From NCBI GenBank assembly GCA_964627445.1, contig CAZVJF010000003.1, positions 186,001 through 250,000 of the forward strand: a DNA stretch of 64,000 nucleotides. Direction: 5' to 3'. Positions 19,939-27,517 of this stretch are shown here, one piece after another (within the stretch, counting starts at the first letter, position 1; the number at the start of each line of letters is the position of its first letter). The notes below the pieces were generated by a model. That model did no database searches. It had not been told where the DNA came from and was given only the letters and a program-made list of their open reading frames with translations. Position numbers and translations under genes: made by a program. Origin of the DNA: Luteibaculum sp964627445 (GTDB lineage Bacteria > Bacteroidota > Bacteroidia > Flavobacteriales_D > Luteibaculaceae).

Positions 19939-21013
19939 GCGCCAAAAATAGTTTTTCATACCGGGTCACAATTTGTTCCCAGGTGTATTCTGCTTTAATT
20001 TTTTGCCAGTTGCTGGCCGCCATTTTTTGAGCTTCCGAGCTATCCCATCCTTCTCGTAACAAGCGTTGAAGGTCCTGCCAAGAATTAAAGTACAGCGCAT
20101 CTTTTCCCAGTACACCCCTGTTAAAAGGGTTATCGTGGGCTATAATAAAAGTATGGCTGGCCATAGCTTCCAACAACGAAGGGTTGGTTCCCCCTACGCT
20201 GTGCCCATGAAAATAGGCTTTGCAATGATGACGCAAGGCATTGAGTATGTTCATATCGTATATGGCTCCCAGCCAGCGGTATTGCGGAGCAGAATACTTT
20301 TGTTTTAACTCTTGCCCGTAAGCGTTGCTTGGATTGCCTACAATAAGAATGGGCGTTTCGGTGTTTCGCAAAGCCTCTAAAACGGGGGCAATGTTATTCT
20401 CGGGTTCCATACGCGCCATGAGCATATAATAGCTGTTTGGGACCACGTTGTACGCTCCGAGCGCATCGCTACTTGGAGTATTATCTAAAGCTTCTGCACC
20501 ATACGCAATAAAGGTTGCCTCTTTCTGGTATTTCTCTTTCAGGTAGGTTTGGATGCCCCGTGCATCGGCCACTAGGTGGTCGCTAGTACGCGCGGCCTTT
20601 TTTTCGGACCACCGTAAAAAGCGCTGCACTTTTTTGCTGTATTTGCTTCGCTTCCACTCCAGGCCATCCATATTGGTAATGATTTGGCTGGATTTGGGCA
20701 AAAGCCACCACCAGACCGCACTACTGGTATATCCTAGCTGTAACAATACATCAAAGCCTCGTTTTCTACTATCGAGGATGCAATTGAGGTCGTAAATAAA
20801 CTGGCCTGCAGTGCCCATTTTATCTTCTGGGTCATAGCAATGCACCAGATGCACTCCGTTAAAGGTTTTATCCTTGTACGGGTGTAGACTGCTGTTGTAC
20901 ACCCAAACCTCATGACCGCGAGCCACCAAAGCCACAGAAACATATTCTGCAAACTGCTCAAAGCCTCCGTATTGGTTGGGTATGCCGCGCGTACCGAGTA
21001 TGCCGATTTTCAT
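19907..21013 (-). CDS. DUF1972 glycosyltransferase (family 4, rhamnosyltransferase-like)
   Basis: 368 residues. It opens MKIGILGTRGIPNQYGGFE, the hallmark of the DUF1972 N-terminal domain found in GT-B glycosyltransferases of family 4. The C-terminal nucleotide-sugar half has GAEALDN, LMARMEPENNI, HGHSVGGTNPSLLEAM with the acidic residue of the E-x7-E-type motif. Members often transfer rhamnose or related sugars to a lipid-linked chain on the cytosolic side of the inner membrane. ATGA overlap (4 nt) with the preceding GT2 gene and overlap with the following polymerase gene show a single operon. Confidence 0.92.
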   Translation of the reverse strand: MKIGILGTRGIPNQYGGFEQFAEYVSVALVARGHEVWVYNSSLHPYKDKTFNGVHLVHCYDPEDKMGTAGQFIYDLNCILDSRKRGFDVLLQLGYTSSAVWWWLLPKSSQIITNMDGLEWKRSKYSKKVQRFLRWSEKKAARTSDHLVADARGIQTYLKEKYQKEATFIAYGAEALDNTPSSDALGAYNVVPNSYYMLMARMEPENNIAPVLEALRNTETPILIVGNPSNAYGQELKQKYSAPQYRWLGAIYDMNILNALRHHCKAYFHGHSVGGTNPSLLEAMASHTFIIAHDNPFNRGVLGKDALYFNSWQDLQRLLREGWDSSEAQKMAASNWQKIKAEYTWEQIVTRYEKLFLAHAQSGTSATQ

Positions 21014-21852
21014 CCTTTGAATCTTGTATTGAGGATACGCATAAGATTGAGAGCGATTTTAACGATCCACAAATATAGATGGGTGTATGGCAACGCAAGT
21101 TTTTTTCTAGCATAAGTAAACCGTGCAGTCGATTTCTTCCAATGGGTTACTTTGCTGGTAAAGTAGGTTGCAGATAACCGCGATGAGCCCACTGCATTTT
21201 TCTGATGTTGGCGATAATACATCGTACGCTCATCACAAAAACAAACTCGCCCAAATATAGCCGCATGCATTAGCAACCAATGATCGTGAAGAAATAAGGA
21301 ATGATCTGGTTCTCGAAGTACATCTACTAATTGCCGAGTAAAAAGCATGGTACAGCCTGCCGCCATGCTTTGTACTACAGCTTTAGCCTTATGTTGCGAC
21401 CATGCAGGATTTAAACCTTGCATTTTTAAGAACGATGAGTTTATGGTGGCTAACGACTCGGAAACCACCTCCATATCGGTATACACTAGTGCAGCGACAT
21501 CAAGCGCACCATTCTCCTTAAGCGTTGCCATACTCACCAAGATCTTGTCTGGAAGCCATACATCATCTTGATCGCAAAACATGATGAGTGGAGCTGTAGT
21601 CTGGCGCAGCAGCTCAAAGAAACTGGCTTGTGCAGAGCCGCCTTTGGAAACTCTAACAGCCGTTATTTTTTCCGGAAATCGCTTTTGGTAATCGCTTATT
21701 ATTTCCCAAGTATTATCGGTAGAGTGATCATCGCCAATGCGGAGTGTCCAGTTTTTATAACTCTGATTTAAGATAGAATCTATTTGGGCAGCTATGTAAT
21801 TGGCTCCCTCATGCGTAGCTAGAATAATTTCTACGCGCTTATTTTCCTCCAT
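21010..21852 (-). CDS. Family 2 glycosyltransferase, probable rhamnosyltransferase
   Basis: 280 residues, GT-A fold. N-terminal VEIILATHEGANYIAAQIDSI and IGDDHSTDNTW nucleotide-binding segments; the metal-binding motif reads MFCDQDDVWLPDK at about 92-104, a form shared by many dTDP-rhamnosyltransferases. The C-terminal part has LFLHDHWLLMHAA, the acceptor-side acidic motif. A rhamnosyl donor would fit the rfbC gene at 43900, although that gene is not in this cluster. Starts 14 nt inside the preceding gene and overlaps the next by ATGA. Confidence 0.9.
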   Translation of the reverse strand: MEENKRVEIILATHEGANYIAAQIDSILNQSYKNWTLRIGDDHSTDNTWEIISDYQKRFPEKITAVRVSKGGSAQASFFELLRQTTAPLIMFCDQDDVWLPDKILVSMATLKENGALDVAALVYTDMEVVSESLATINSSFLKMQGLNPAWSQHKAKAVVQSMAAGCTMLFTRQLVDVLREPDHSLFLHDHWLLMHAAIFGRVCFCDERTMYYRQHQKNAVGSSRLSATYFTSKVTHWKKSTARFTYARKKLALPYTHLYLWIVKIALNLMRILNTRFKG

Positions 21853-22666
21853 AGACTTCTTTGAAGTACAGTATTAAAAACTTGGTAGAACGATGTGCTA
21901 AAGTCCATTTTAAAGCACGTATCCAAGCCCAAAAAAACATAAGTCCTCGTTCAAAGGCATGGCTCGGTACCAAGTGTATCCCTTTTAAGTAGCACCGAAA
22001 ACGGAACAGTCGGTTTGGTAACGTTGCATGGGAATTTTCGGATAAGTGATGTTGGAGTTGCAGCTCTAACTTCACCGCGGGAATGGGACGCCCCAAATTT
22101 CTGAAGAAATAAATGTCACTCCAATCTAAAGGTAACTCTTCGTGAAATGAGCGGCTGTTGCAACGAGATATGGGCAGCATCGTTCCCGAATTAATTCCTA
22201 CTACCGAAGAGTCTCGAATACGACCATGAGGTATACCGTTTCCATAATGCGTTTTACCCCACGAAAATCGAAATGGAGATAATATTTTATTGCCTTGCGT
22301 AACGGTGGGCAACAGCACTAAACCCGGTGTTTCTTTCAATTGCCTTAGGTATGCTTGCAATGCATTTTCAGGAAAAACAGAATCACTATCCAACAATAAT
22401 AGGTGGCTACACCCACTAGACTTGGCCCATGAGATAGCAGTATTATAGGCTGCGCCTACTCCTGGGTTGCTGGGGTCAGAGATATATTGCCAATGCTGGG
22501 GTAAGGTGTAGTTTTTCCTTTGACCAGAATTGTCGTAGATCAAAACTTGCAACTGTTTTTCTTCGGGCTGTAACAGACTAAGGTAGGTCTGAGAGCTTTT
22601 TAAGTCCTCATTGTACAAAACAACAACCGCAGCGATTTTAAGGGATAAAGATTGATCCTCCATCAT
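21839..22666 (-). CDS. Family 2 glycosyltransferase, RfbN/RfbF-like rhamnosyltransferase
   Basis: 275 residues; two adjacent ATG codons (22666, 22663) can serve as start. Begins KIAAVVVLYNED, with a short GT-A domain typical of bacterial rhamnosyltransferases (TIGR01556-like): NPGVGAAYNTAISWAK, then the metal motif LLLLDSDSVF near residues 90-99, and GINSGTMLPISR further on. The C-terminal 60 residues are basic and aromatic and could contact the membrane. It presumably adds one sugar to the lipid-linked repeat unit in the cytosol. It sits 7 nt after the previous GT gene and overlaps the following one by 14 nt. Confidence 0.87.
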   Translation of the reverse strand: MMEDQSLSLKIAAVVVLYNEDLKSSQTYLSLLQPEEKQLQVLIYDNSGQRKNYTLPQHWQYISDPSNPGVGAAYNTAISWAKSSGCSHLLLLDSDSVFPENALQAYLRQLKETPGLVLLPTVTQGNKILSPFRFSWGKTHYGNGIPHGRIRDSSVVGINSGTMLPISRCNSRSFHEELPLDWSDIYFFRNLGRPIPAVKLELQLQHHLSENSHATLPNRLFRFRCYLKGIHLVPSHAFERGLMFFWAWIRALKWTLAHRSTKFLILYFKEVYGGK

Positions 22667-22673
22667 TTGACTG

Positions 22674-23471
22674 CTAAGGCATTAGCTTAAACCGCTTGAA
22701 GGGCTTAACCAATGCGTTGCCAATTTTATGCGCTGTAGATTCCACGGCAAACTTGTATTCGAACGTTTCTCTAGGATCTACAAAATAGCGGGCGTATAAC
22801 TCCTTGTGCTTATTCCAAACCTGGTACCGTCCCTCAGCAAGTGTTTCCTGATTCAGTTGGTGATTTCTACTTTTCTTCCGAATGCGGTAGTAAAACAAAG
22901 GTTCTTGGATGGTAGCCACCTCGCCCCCATCGCGCAAAAGGTTTATCCAAAATTCCCAATCTTCAAAACTCTTCACAAAGCTTTCATCAAAGCCTCCAAT
23001 CCTTTTCCAGTCTTCCTTCCTAAACATAGACGTCACCACCATCATATTGCGAGCCAGCAACTTCTCCAATGTAAAATCCTCCCAAGTAAGAACCCCCTTT
23101 TTCTTACCAAACAATTTCACCTGGGTGCGAACCACTTTGACCGCTTCTTTTGTAAAGGCGCCCAAACTCTTGGTTACAAATTCTGGGTGGATGATATCAT
23201 CGGAATCCAAGGGTAAAATATAAGTGCCCGTAGCCCTATCGATGGCCAAATTACGTGCCGCAGAAACTGATCTTGCTTCACTAACTATAACCGTATGCTC
23301 CTGTGCCACGGTATCCTGTAAATAGGATATGGTATCGCCATCGGTAGAGCCGTTATCCACAATAACCACCTCCAGGTTCTTATGGGTTTGCGCCTCAACC
23401 GATGCCAAGGTTTCTTGCAGTAGTTTTCCCGTATTGAAAACAGGGATTATTATGGAAACTTTATCACTCAA
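22674..23471 (-). CDS. Family 2 glycosyltransferase
   Basis: About 265 residues from a TTG start at 23471 (MSDKVSIIIPVFNTG), placed 2 nt after the stop of the preceding gene. The first ATG in the open frame, 23528, lies 55 nt inside that gene and would add 19 residues with no family similarity. GT-A features: SIIIPVFNTGKLLQETL, VDNGSTDGD, the metal motif LPLDSDDIIHPEF and the acceptor-side GGFDESFVKSFEDWEFW with the ED pair. Sugar and linkage unknown. Part of the overlapping glycosyltransferase run. Confidence 0.87.
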   Translation of the reverse strand: MSDKVSIIIPVFNTGKLLQETLASVEAQTHKNLEVVIVDNGSTDGDTISYLQDTVAQEHTVIVSEARSVSAARNLAIDRATGTYILPLDSDDIIHPEFVTKSLGAFTKEAVKVVRTQVKLFGKKKGVLTWEDFTLEKLLARNMMVVTSMFRKEDWKRIGGFDESFVKSFEDWEFWINLLRDGGEVATIQEPLFYYRIRKKSRNHQLNQETLAEGRYQVWNKHKELYARYFVDPRETFEYKFAVESTAHKIGNALVKPFKRFKLMP

Positions 23472-23473
23472 AA

Positions 23474-24481
23474 TTATCCTATAGGTTTGGTCAGTGTGGC
23501 ATACAACAGCTTTACTTCTTGTTTCCAAAACTGCAAGTTAAACGAATAAAAACCACTCTTTAGGTAGTACTTTAATCCTCGCCACCCTAGCTTTGCATGG
23601 TAAAGGTGCCTTAGTAAAAATAAGCGAGCAAAATACCGAACCACTTCGGGTCTAAATGTATTTTCAACCGAATTGGCAGCTTCTACTACCTTGTGAAGCC
23701 ATTGTGCAATCTTATGAATTTCGGGTTCGGAGCTTGCATACGGCCCCGATACCAGCCTGGAGTGTAATTCCAACTCCTCTGAGGATGGTTCAAGATGCAA
23801 CCGTTGTAGTTGTTTGTGTAAGATATCCTTTACCAATTGGGTTTGCAGTGGCTTGTTACTCTCACTAGAGCTGTTTTCATATACACGGTACTGCACCAGC
23901 ACTTCGTTTAGGTTGGCAAGCAATCCTAACTTATCCATTTCTGTAGCATAATGGTAGTCTTGCGAGAGCCGGTATTTCTTATGATAACGCACCGAAGTTT
24001 TACGCATCATTACAGATGAGTTTGTGAAGTAATTGCAAAAAAGAAGTAGCTCTGAAATTTTATTATTATCCACCGTTCTACAGACCTTCCCTACGATCCT
24101 TCCTGCCGTGTCTATAAGCTGAGAATCGGACCCCTGAAGGATGCATTCTGGGTGCTTTAGAAAGTATGCCACTTGCGTTTTTAGCCGATGCGGCAGAGCA
24201 ATATCATCTGCATCCATCACCGCTATAAACTCACCTTGGGCCGCATCTAAAGCAGCATTTCTAGCTTCTACAATCCCTCTGTTTTCATTAAAGTTTACTA
24301 CCCGTATTTTGTTGGATGGATAGGAGCGCACAATCTCCATGGAGTTATCCGTAGATCCATCATTTACGATAATCAGTTCCCAATTTTGGTAGGACTGGTT
24401 TAGGATAGATTCAATGGCCTGAGAAATAAATGTCTCCGCATTGAAAACCGGCATTACGACACTGACGAGCGGGTTATCCAT
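23474..24481 (-). CDS. Family 2 glycosyltransferase
   Basis: 335 residues. Clear GT-A domain: LVSVVMPVFNAETFISQAI, NQSYQNWELIIVNDGSTD, ENRGIVEARN and the metal-binding MDADDIALPHRL at about 91-102, followed by GSDSQLID. Residues beyond about 220 form a helical tail without a recognised domain and with several basic aromatic stretches, suggesting membrane contact. Transfers one sugar of the repeat unit; donor unknown. Start overlaps the upstream gene by 8 nt. Confidence 0.9.
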   Translation of the reverse strand: MDNPLVSVVMPVFNAETFISQAIESILNQSYQNWELIIVNDGSTDNSMEIVRSYPSNKIRVVNFNENRGIVEARNAALDAAQGEFIAVMDADDIALPHRLKTQVAYFLKHPECILQGSDSQLIDTAGRIVGKVCRTVDNNKISELLLFCNYFTNSSVMMRKTSVRYHKKYRLSQDYHYATEMDKLGLLANLNEVLVQYRVYENSSSESNKPLQTQLVKDILHKQLQRLHLEPSSEELELHSRLVSGPYASSEPEIHKIAQWLHKVVEAANSVENTFRPEVVRYFARLFLLRHLYHAKLGWRGLKYYLKSGFYSFNLQFWKQEVKLLYATLTKPIG

Positions 24482-25436
24482 GTGATTGTGGGATAAACTG
24501 TAAAGCTAATTCCTGATGGGTGCTCGTGTTGCGTATGCCTTTATGGGCTAAAAAATCTATTTGGTAGCCTTGGAGCCATTTTTTGTTGATCTCATCAACG
24601 GATATATCACCAGAAAAATTTGCTACTTCGGTTTGCACCTTGTTACACGGTATATTTACTATGGCCGCTTCCGGAAAACAAATTCCCCTTCGCTTATAAA
24701 ACAAGGGAGCCGCTACCAATAAAGCGTGCTCAAAACTGTTTGGCGCTTGATATTGGCACTCGCGCACAAGAACAAGAACCTCGGAGGTCCGCAGCACATG
24801 TCCATCAACCGACAAGGGATAACCCCATGCAAACGCCCCTTTGACCCACTCCCACTCCAAGGCACCCGGGATAACAGTGCTGTTGGAAAATTTCGGTAAT
24901 GGCATGGGCTTATCATTGGTATACGAGTAATCTAGGTGACTGCCGTGTCGTAAACTTAAAATGTGTTGGGTGGAATTCACCCGCGTTACATCCGCAAAAT
25001 TAAATGGGTTCTTAAAGAGGATATCGTCCACTAAAAACATCACCTGTTCGGTAGGTACCTTTTGGATGACCTGTTGTAAAGAAGCCTTAAAACTACCGAC
25101 CTGCTTATGGAAATGCACCCCAGCAATGCTCCTGTATGTCTCCTGTAGTTTTTCATAACCCCGATTTAAGTCTTGCCCTTCGGCTGTCCATAAAACATGA
25201 ACATCTGCTGGGTTCTTCACGAAATGATGGTAACTCTGCAAGAGCGCGTGTAGCTGACAGGCTCTGTCTTTAGAAAAGACCACAACGGTGCAGCCTGTGG
25301 CACGTTCATCCCTGTCGTTTTCTGCAATTATTTCTTCCAGAATGGCTCTGTACTTAGAGTTCTGCGCGTACCCGTAGGCAGACTGCAGGTTTAAACCCAG
25401 AGCATGAACTATTTTTTTTACCGTTTCTTTCACCAC
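24474..25436 (-). CDS. Glycosyltransferase-like protein of unclear family
   Basis: 320 residues from GTG 25436 (GTG 25433 is an alternative). I do not recognise the exact family. The core looks like a GT-A fold: TVVVFSKDRACQLHALLQSY resembles the first nucleotide-binding strand, and MFLVDDILFKNPF at about 133-145 looks like the acidic metal motif. A conserved-looking WEWVKGAFAWGYPLSVDGH follows. The final 60 residues contain INKKWLQGYQID. Location between a flippase and five glycosyltransferases supports a sugar-transfer role in the same pathway. It overlaps the next gene by 8 nt, but a 96-bp spacer without a convincing promoter or gene separates it from the flippase. Confidence 0.65.
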   Translation of the reverse strand: MVKETVKKIVHALGLNLQSAYGYAQNSKYRAILEEIIAENDRDERATGCTVVVFSKDRACQLHALLQSYHHFVKNPADVHVLWTAEGQDLNRGYEKLQETYRSIAGVHFHKQVGSFKASLQQVIQKVPTEQVMFLVDDILFKNPFNFADVTRVNSTQHILSLRHGSHLDYSYTNDKPMPLPKFSNSTVIPGALEWEWVKGAFAWGYPLSVDGHVLRTSEVLVLVRECQYQAPNSFEHALLVAAPLFYKRRGICFPEAAIVNIPCNKVQTEVANFSGDISVDEINKKWLQGYQIDFLAHKGIRNTSTHQELALQFIPQSHG

Positions 25437-25532
25437 TATTACAACCTAGTTGAATCACAAAAGAAAGAACTTCTGCTAAAAGGCACACCTGCATTTTGGA
25501 AAGCGTCAGTGCGCAATGGCATGTTGTAAATT

Positions 25533-26840
25533 CTAATACTTGATAAATCTGCGAATGGAAGACCAATTAAAAGCAGATAGCAACAAGTTTCCATGTCGGT
25601 GATTTTCTCCAATAAAAAGGATGAACAGCGTACTTGCAAATACCGAAACCACTTTCGCTATAACCGCACCATCCAAGCCCACATAAGGCAGCAAGGATAG
25701 ATTTAAAACAACACTAAGCAGTAGCCCCAGTAAGCTTCGCATTAAGCTCACACGCTTTAGATTTCTTACCACGATGTAACTCCCTGTAGCAACGCCTAAA
25801 AAGGTTGGATAGAGACCCAGACCTAAGATTTTTATGACCTGCCCTGCTCCGGTAAAAGCTTCTCCATACAGAAGATCCATAACCCATGGACCTAAAAACC
25901 ATAGCACTGCAGAGGCTGCTAAAGCGGCATAAGTCAATAATGAGTATAACTGCTTTAGGCTTGTTCTAAACTGTTTTTCATTCTCACCATATTTTTCTGA
26001 AAGTACGGGTAAGTATGACGCAGTTAAAGCAGCAGGGATTAATACAAAGAGCTCGTAAACGCGTATAGCCACACCGTAGATTCCCGTTTTTGACTCCCCT
26101 AAGTACTCCGTTATAAACACCTGATCTAGACGGCTGTGTAATAAAATCACCAGAGCACTCAACGCAAAAGGCAAGGAGTTTCTTAGCAGCTTAAGCAATA
26201 AGCTAAGGTTTGGTTTTACGAAGTGAAATCCACCTGTGGTTTTATAAAACACCCATATAAAACCAATGGCCACCAGTGCAAATTCTAGGGTAGACGAAAC
26301 TACAAACCACAGCAAGCTTGCTTGCGATGTAATTAAATAGTATTTATACCCAGCTATGAGCACGTATGCTACAATCTTCACCAATGCGCTATTTCGCTGT
26401 GCCAGCCGGGCTTGCAACCAGTACTCCACAACATCTAAACTCTGAAATAAATAACCCAACGAAAGCAGTAAAACAACGAATACGAAGGTTGGATCTCCCG
26501 CCTTTACAATGTAAATGAAGGACACCGATAGCACTAGGCCCACGATAGCTCCTAACAATTTTAGCAACCAAATACTCCAAATTATCTCGTACTCCTGTTT
26601 TTTGTTTTGTACTAGTTCTCTTGGGGCAATACTTTCCAGTCCTAATGAGGAGAAAACAGAAAAAAAAGCAAAAATAGCCAGGCCGTAGTTCCATACCCCC
26701 ATTTTTTCAGGGCCCAAGTAGCGGGCTACCAACACACCAACTGCTAAGCCAATGAATAAACGTACCAGTTTATCCATCATTAACCAACCTGAGTTGGCTA
26801 ATAGATCGCGCCCAATTTTATCGGTAACTCTACGAAGCAT
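25533..26840 (-). CDS. Polysaccharide flippase (Wzx/MATE-like, MOP superfamily)
   Basis: 435 residues from ATG 26840 (MLRRVTDKIG), 5 nt after the miaE stop. The longer frame to 26918 would lie 73 nt inside miaE. Twelve or more hydrophobic helices run through the length. The N-terminal NSGWLMMDKLVRLFIGLAVG and VARYLGPEKMGVWNYG are typical of Wzx-type exporters, with SLGLESIAPRELV after the second helix and a second half repeating the pattern (SRLDQVFITEYLGESKTGIYGVA). It would move the lipid-linked repeat unit across the inner membrane for the polymerase at 18679. Confidence 0.92.
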   Translation of the reverse strand: MLRRVTDKIGRDLLANSGWLMMDKLVRLFIGLAVGVLVARYLGPEKMGVWNYGLAIFAFFSVFSSLGLESIAPRELVQNKKQEYEIIWSIWLLKLLGAIVGLVLSVSFIYIVKAGDPTFVFVVLLLSLGYLFQSLDVVEYWLQARLAQRNSALVKIVAYVLIAGYKYYLITSQASLLWFVVSSTLEFALVAIGFIWVFYKTTGGFHFVKPNLSLLLKLLRNSLPFALSALVILLHSRLDQVFITEYLGESKTGIYGVAIRVYELFVLIPAALTASYLPVLSEKYGENEKQFRTSLKQLYSLLTYAALAASAVLWFLGPWVMDLLYGEAFTGAGQVIKILGLGLYPTFLGVATGSYIVVRNLKRVSLMRSLLGLLLSVVLNLSLLPYVGLDGAVIAKVVSVFASTLFILFIGENHRHGNLLLSAFNWSSIRRFIKY

Positions 26841-26845
26841 TGAGC

Positions 26846-27424
26846 CTACCCATGTATGGTTTCTTTCTTCCCATATTTCTCCATGAGTTCGGCCTCGAAG
26901 TCTAGATAATTTTGCCAAAGGGTGTCCACATCGCCACTACCGTATTTGCGGGCAAAACCAATAAAAGTGGTATAGTGGGTCGCTTCACTGACCATTAAAT
27001 CGTGGTAAAACTGTTTTAAATCGGGGTCCTCAATTTGTTCCGAAAGGATTTTAAAACGCTCACAGCTTCGCGCTTCTATCATTGCGGCAAAGAGCAGCCG
27101 ATAGGTAAGTTGTTGCTTTTTGTCGCCCCCTTTGGGAATAAACTTCAACAGATCATTCACATACGGGTCCTTGCGCTCAAAGCCTAGTTTTAATCCACGC
27201 TCCTGTATTTTTTCATGCACCTGCTCAAAATGTTGCATTTCTTCTTGTGCAATTTGAGACATTGCATGTACTAAATCGGGGTACTCGGGGTACTTTACTA
27301 TCAGCGATATGGCATTGCTCGCGGCCTTTTGCTCGCAATACGCATGATCTGTTAAAATCTCTTGTAAGTTTTTGGAAACGATATTCACCCAACGTGGGTC
27401 GGTAGGCATTTTTAACCCCAACAT
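26846..27424 (-). CDS. miaE: tRNA-(ms2io6A)-hydroxylase (MiaE-like)
   Basis: 192 residues from ATG 27424 (MLGLKMPTDPRW). A promoter at 27442-27449 lies inside the longer open frame (to 27496) and excludes its start. MiaE is a non-haem di-iron monooxygenase that hydroxylates the isopentenyl group of modified A37 in tRNA. Ligands of a ferritin-like four-helix bundle are visible: Glu31 in HAYCEQK, E62-M-Q-H65, the Glu of MIEARSCERF and the E-A-T-H of VSEATHYTTF. It heads the transcript that continues into the flippase, an odd partner for a tRNA enzyme. It is divergent from the giant protein at 27518, with 93 bp between the starts. Confidence 0.93.
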   Translation of the reverse strand: MLGLKMPTDPRWVNIVSKNLQEILTDHAYCEQKAASNAISLIVKYPEYPDLVHAMSQIAQEEMQHFEQVHEKIQERGLKLGFERKDPYVNDLLKFIPKGGDKKQQLTYRLLFAAMIEARSCERFKILSEQIEDPDLKQFYHDLMVSEATHYTTFIGFARKYGSGDVDTLWQNYLDFEAELMEKYGKKETIHG

Positions 27425-27441
27425 AGTGCTCAATTTGGCTA

Positions 27442-27449
27442 CAAAGATA
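27442..27449 (-). promoter_or_regulatory. -7 element for miaE and the polysaccharide cluster
   Basis: TATCTTTG on the minus strand matches TAnnTTTG; transcription from about 27438 would leave a leader of roughly 14 nt before ATG 27424. At the -33 position only TTTC, not TTTG, is seen. Confidence 0.55.
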
Positions 27450-27484
27450 CCAATGTTTAAAACTGTGAAACAGTAAGCAACCCT

Positions 27485-27508
27485 TACCTTTGTCAACGTC
27501 TATATTTG
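27485..27508 (+). promoter_or_regulatory. Two candidate -7 elements for the giant protein at 27518
   Basis: TACCTTTG (27485-27492) and TATATTTG (27501-27508) both match TAnnTTTG. They would give leaders of about 22 and 6 nt. Neither has a perfect TTG 19 nt upstream; the first has CTG at 27463-27465. Confidence 0.5.
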
Positions 27509-27517
27509 TAGATACTC

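Noticed and set aside
25437..25532. Small gene in the gap between the flippase and the glycosyltransferase-like gene
   Set aside because: The short frames there overlap both neighbours in other frames and have no signal, motif or plausible start.
26841..26918. Longer flippase start at 26918
   Set aside because: It would overlap miaE by 73 nt, and the added residues are charged and unlike the N-terminus of Wzx proteins; ATG 26840 fits.
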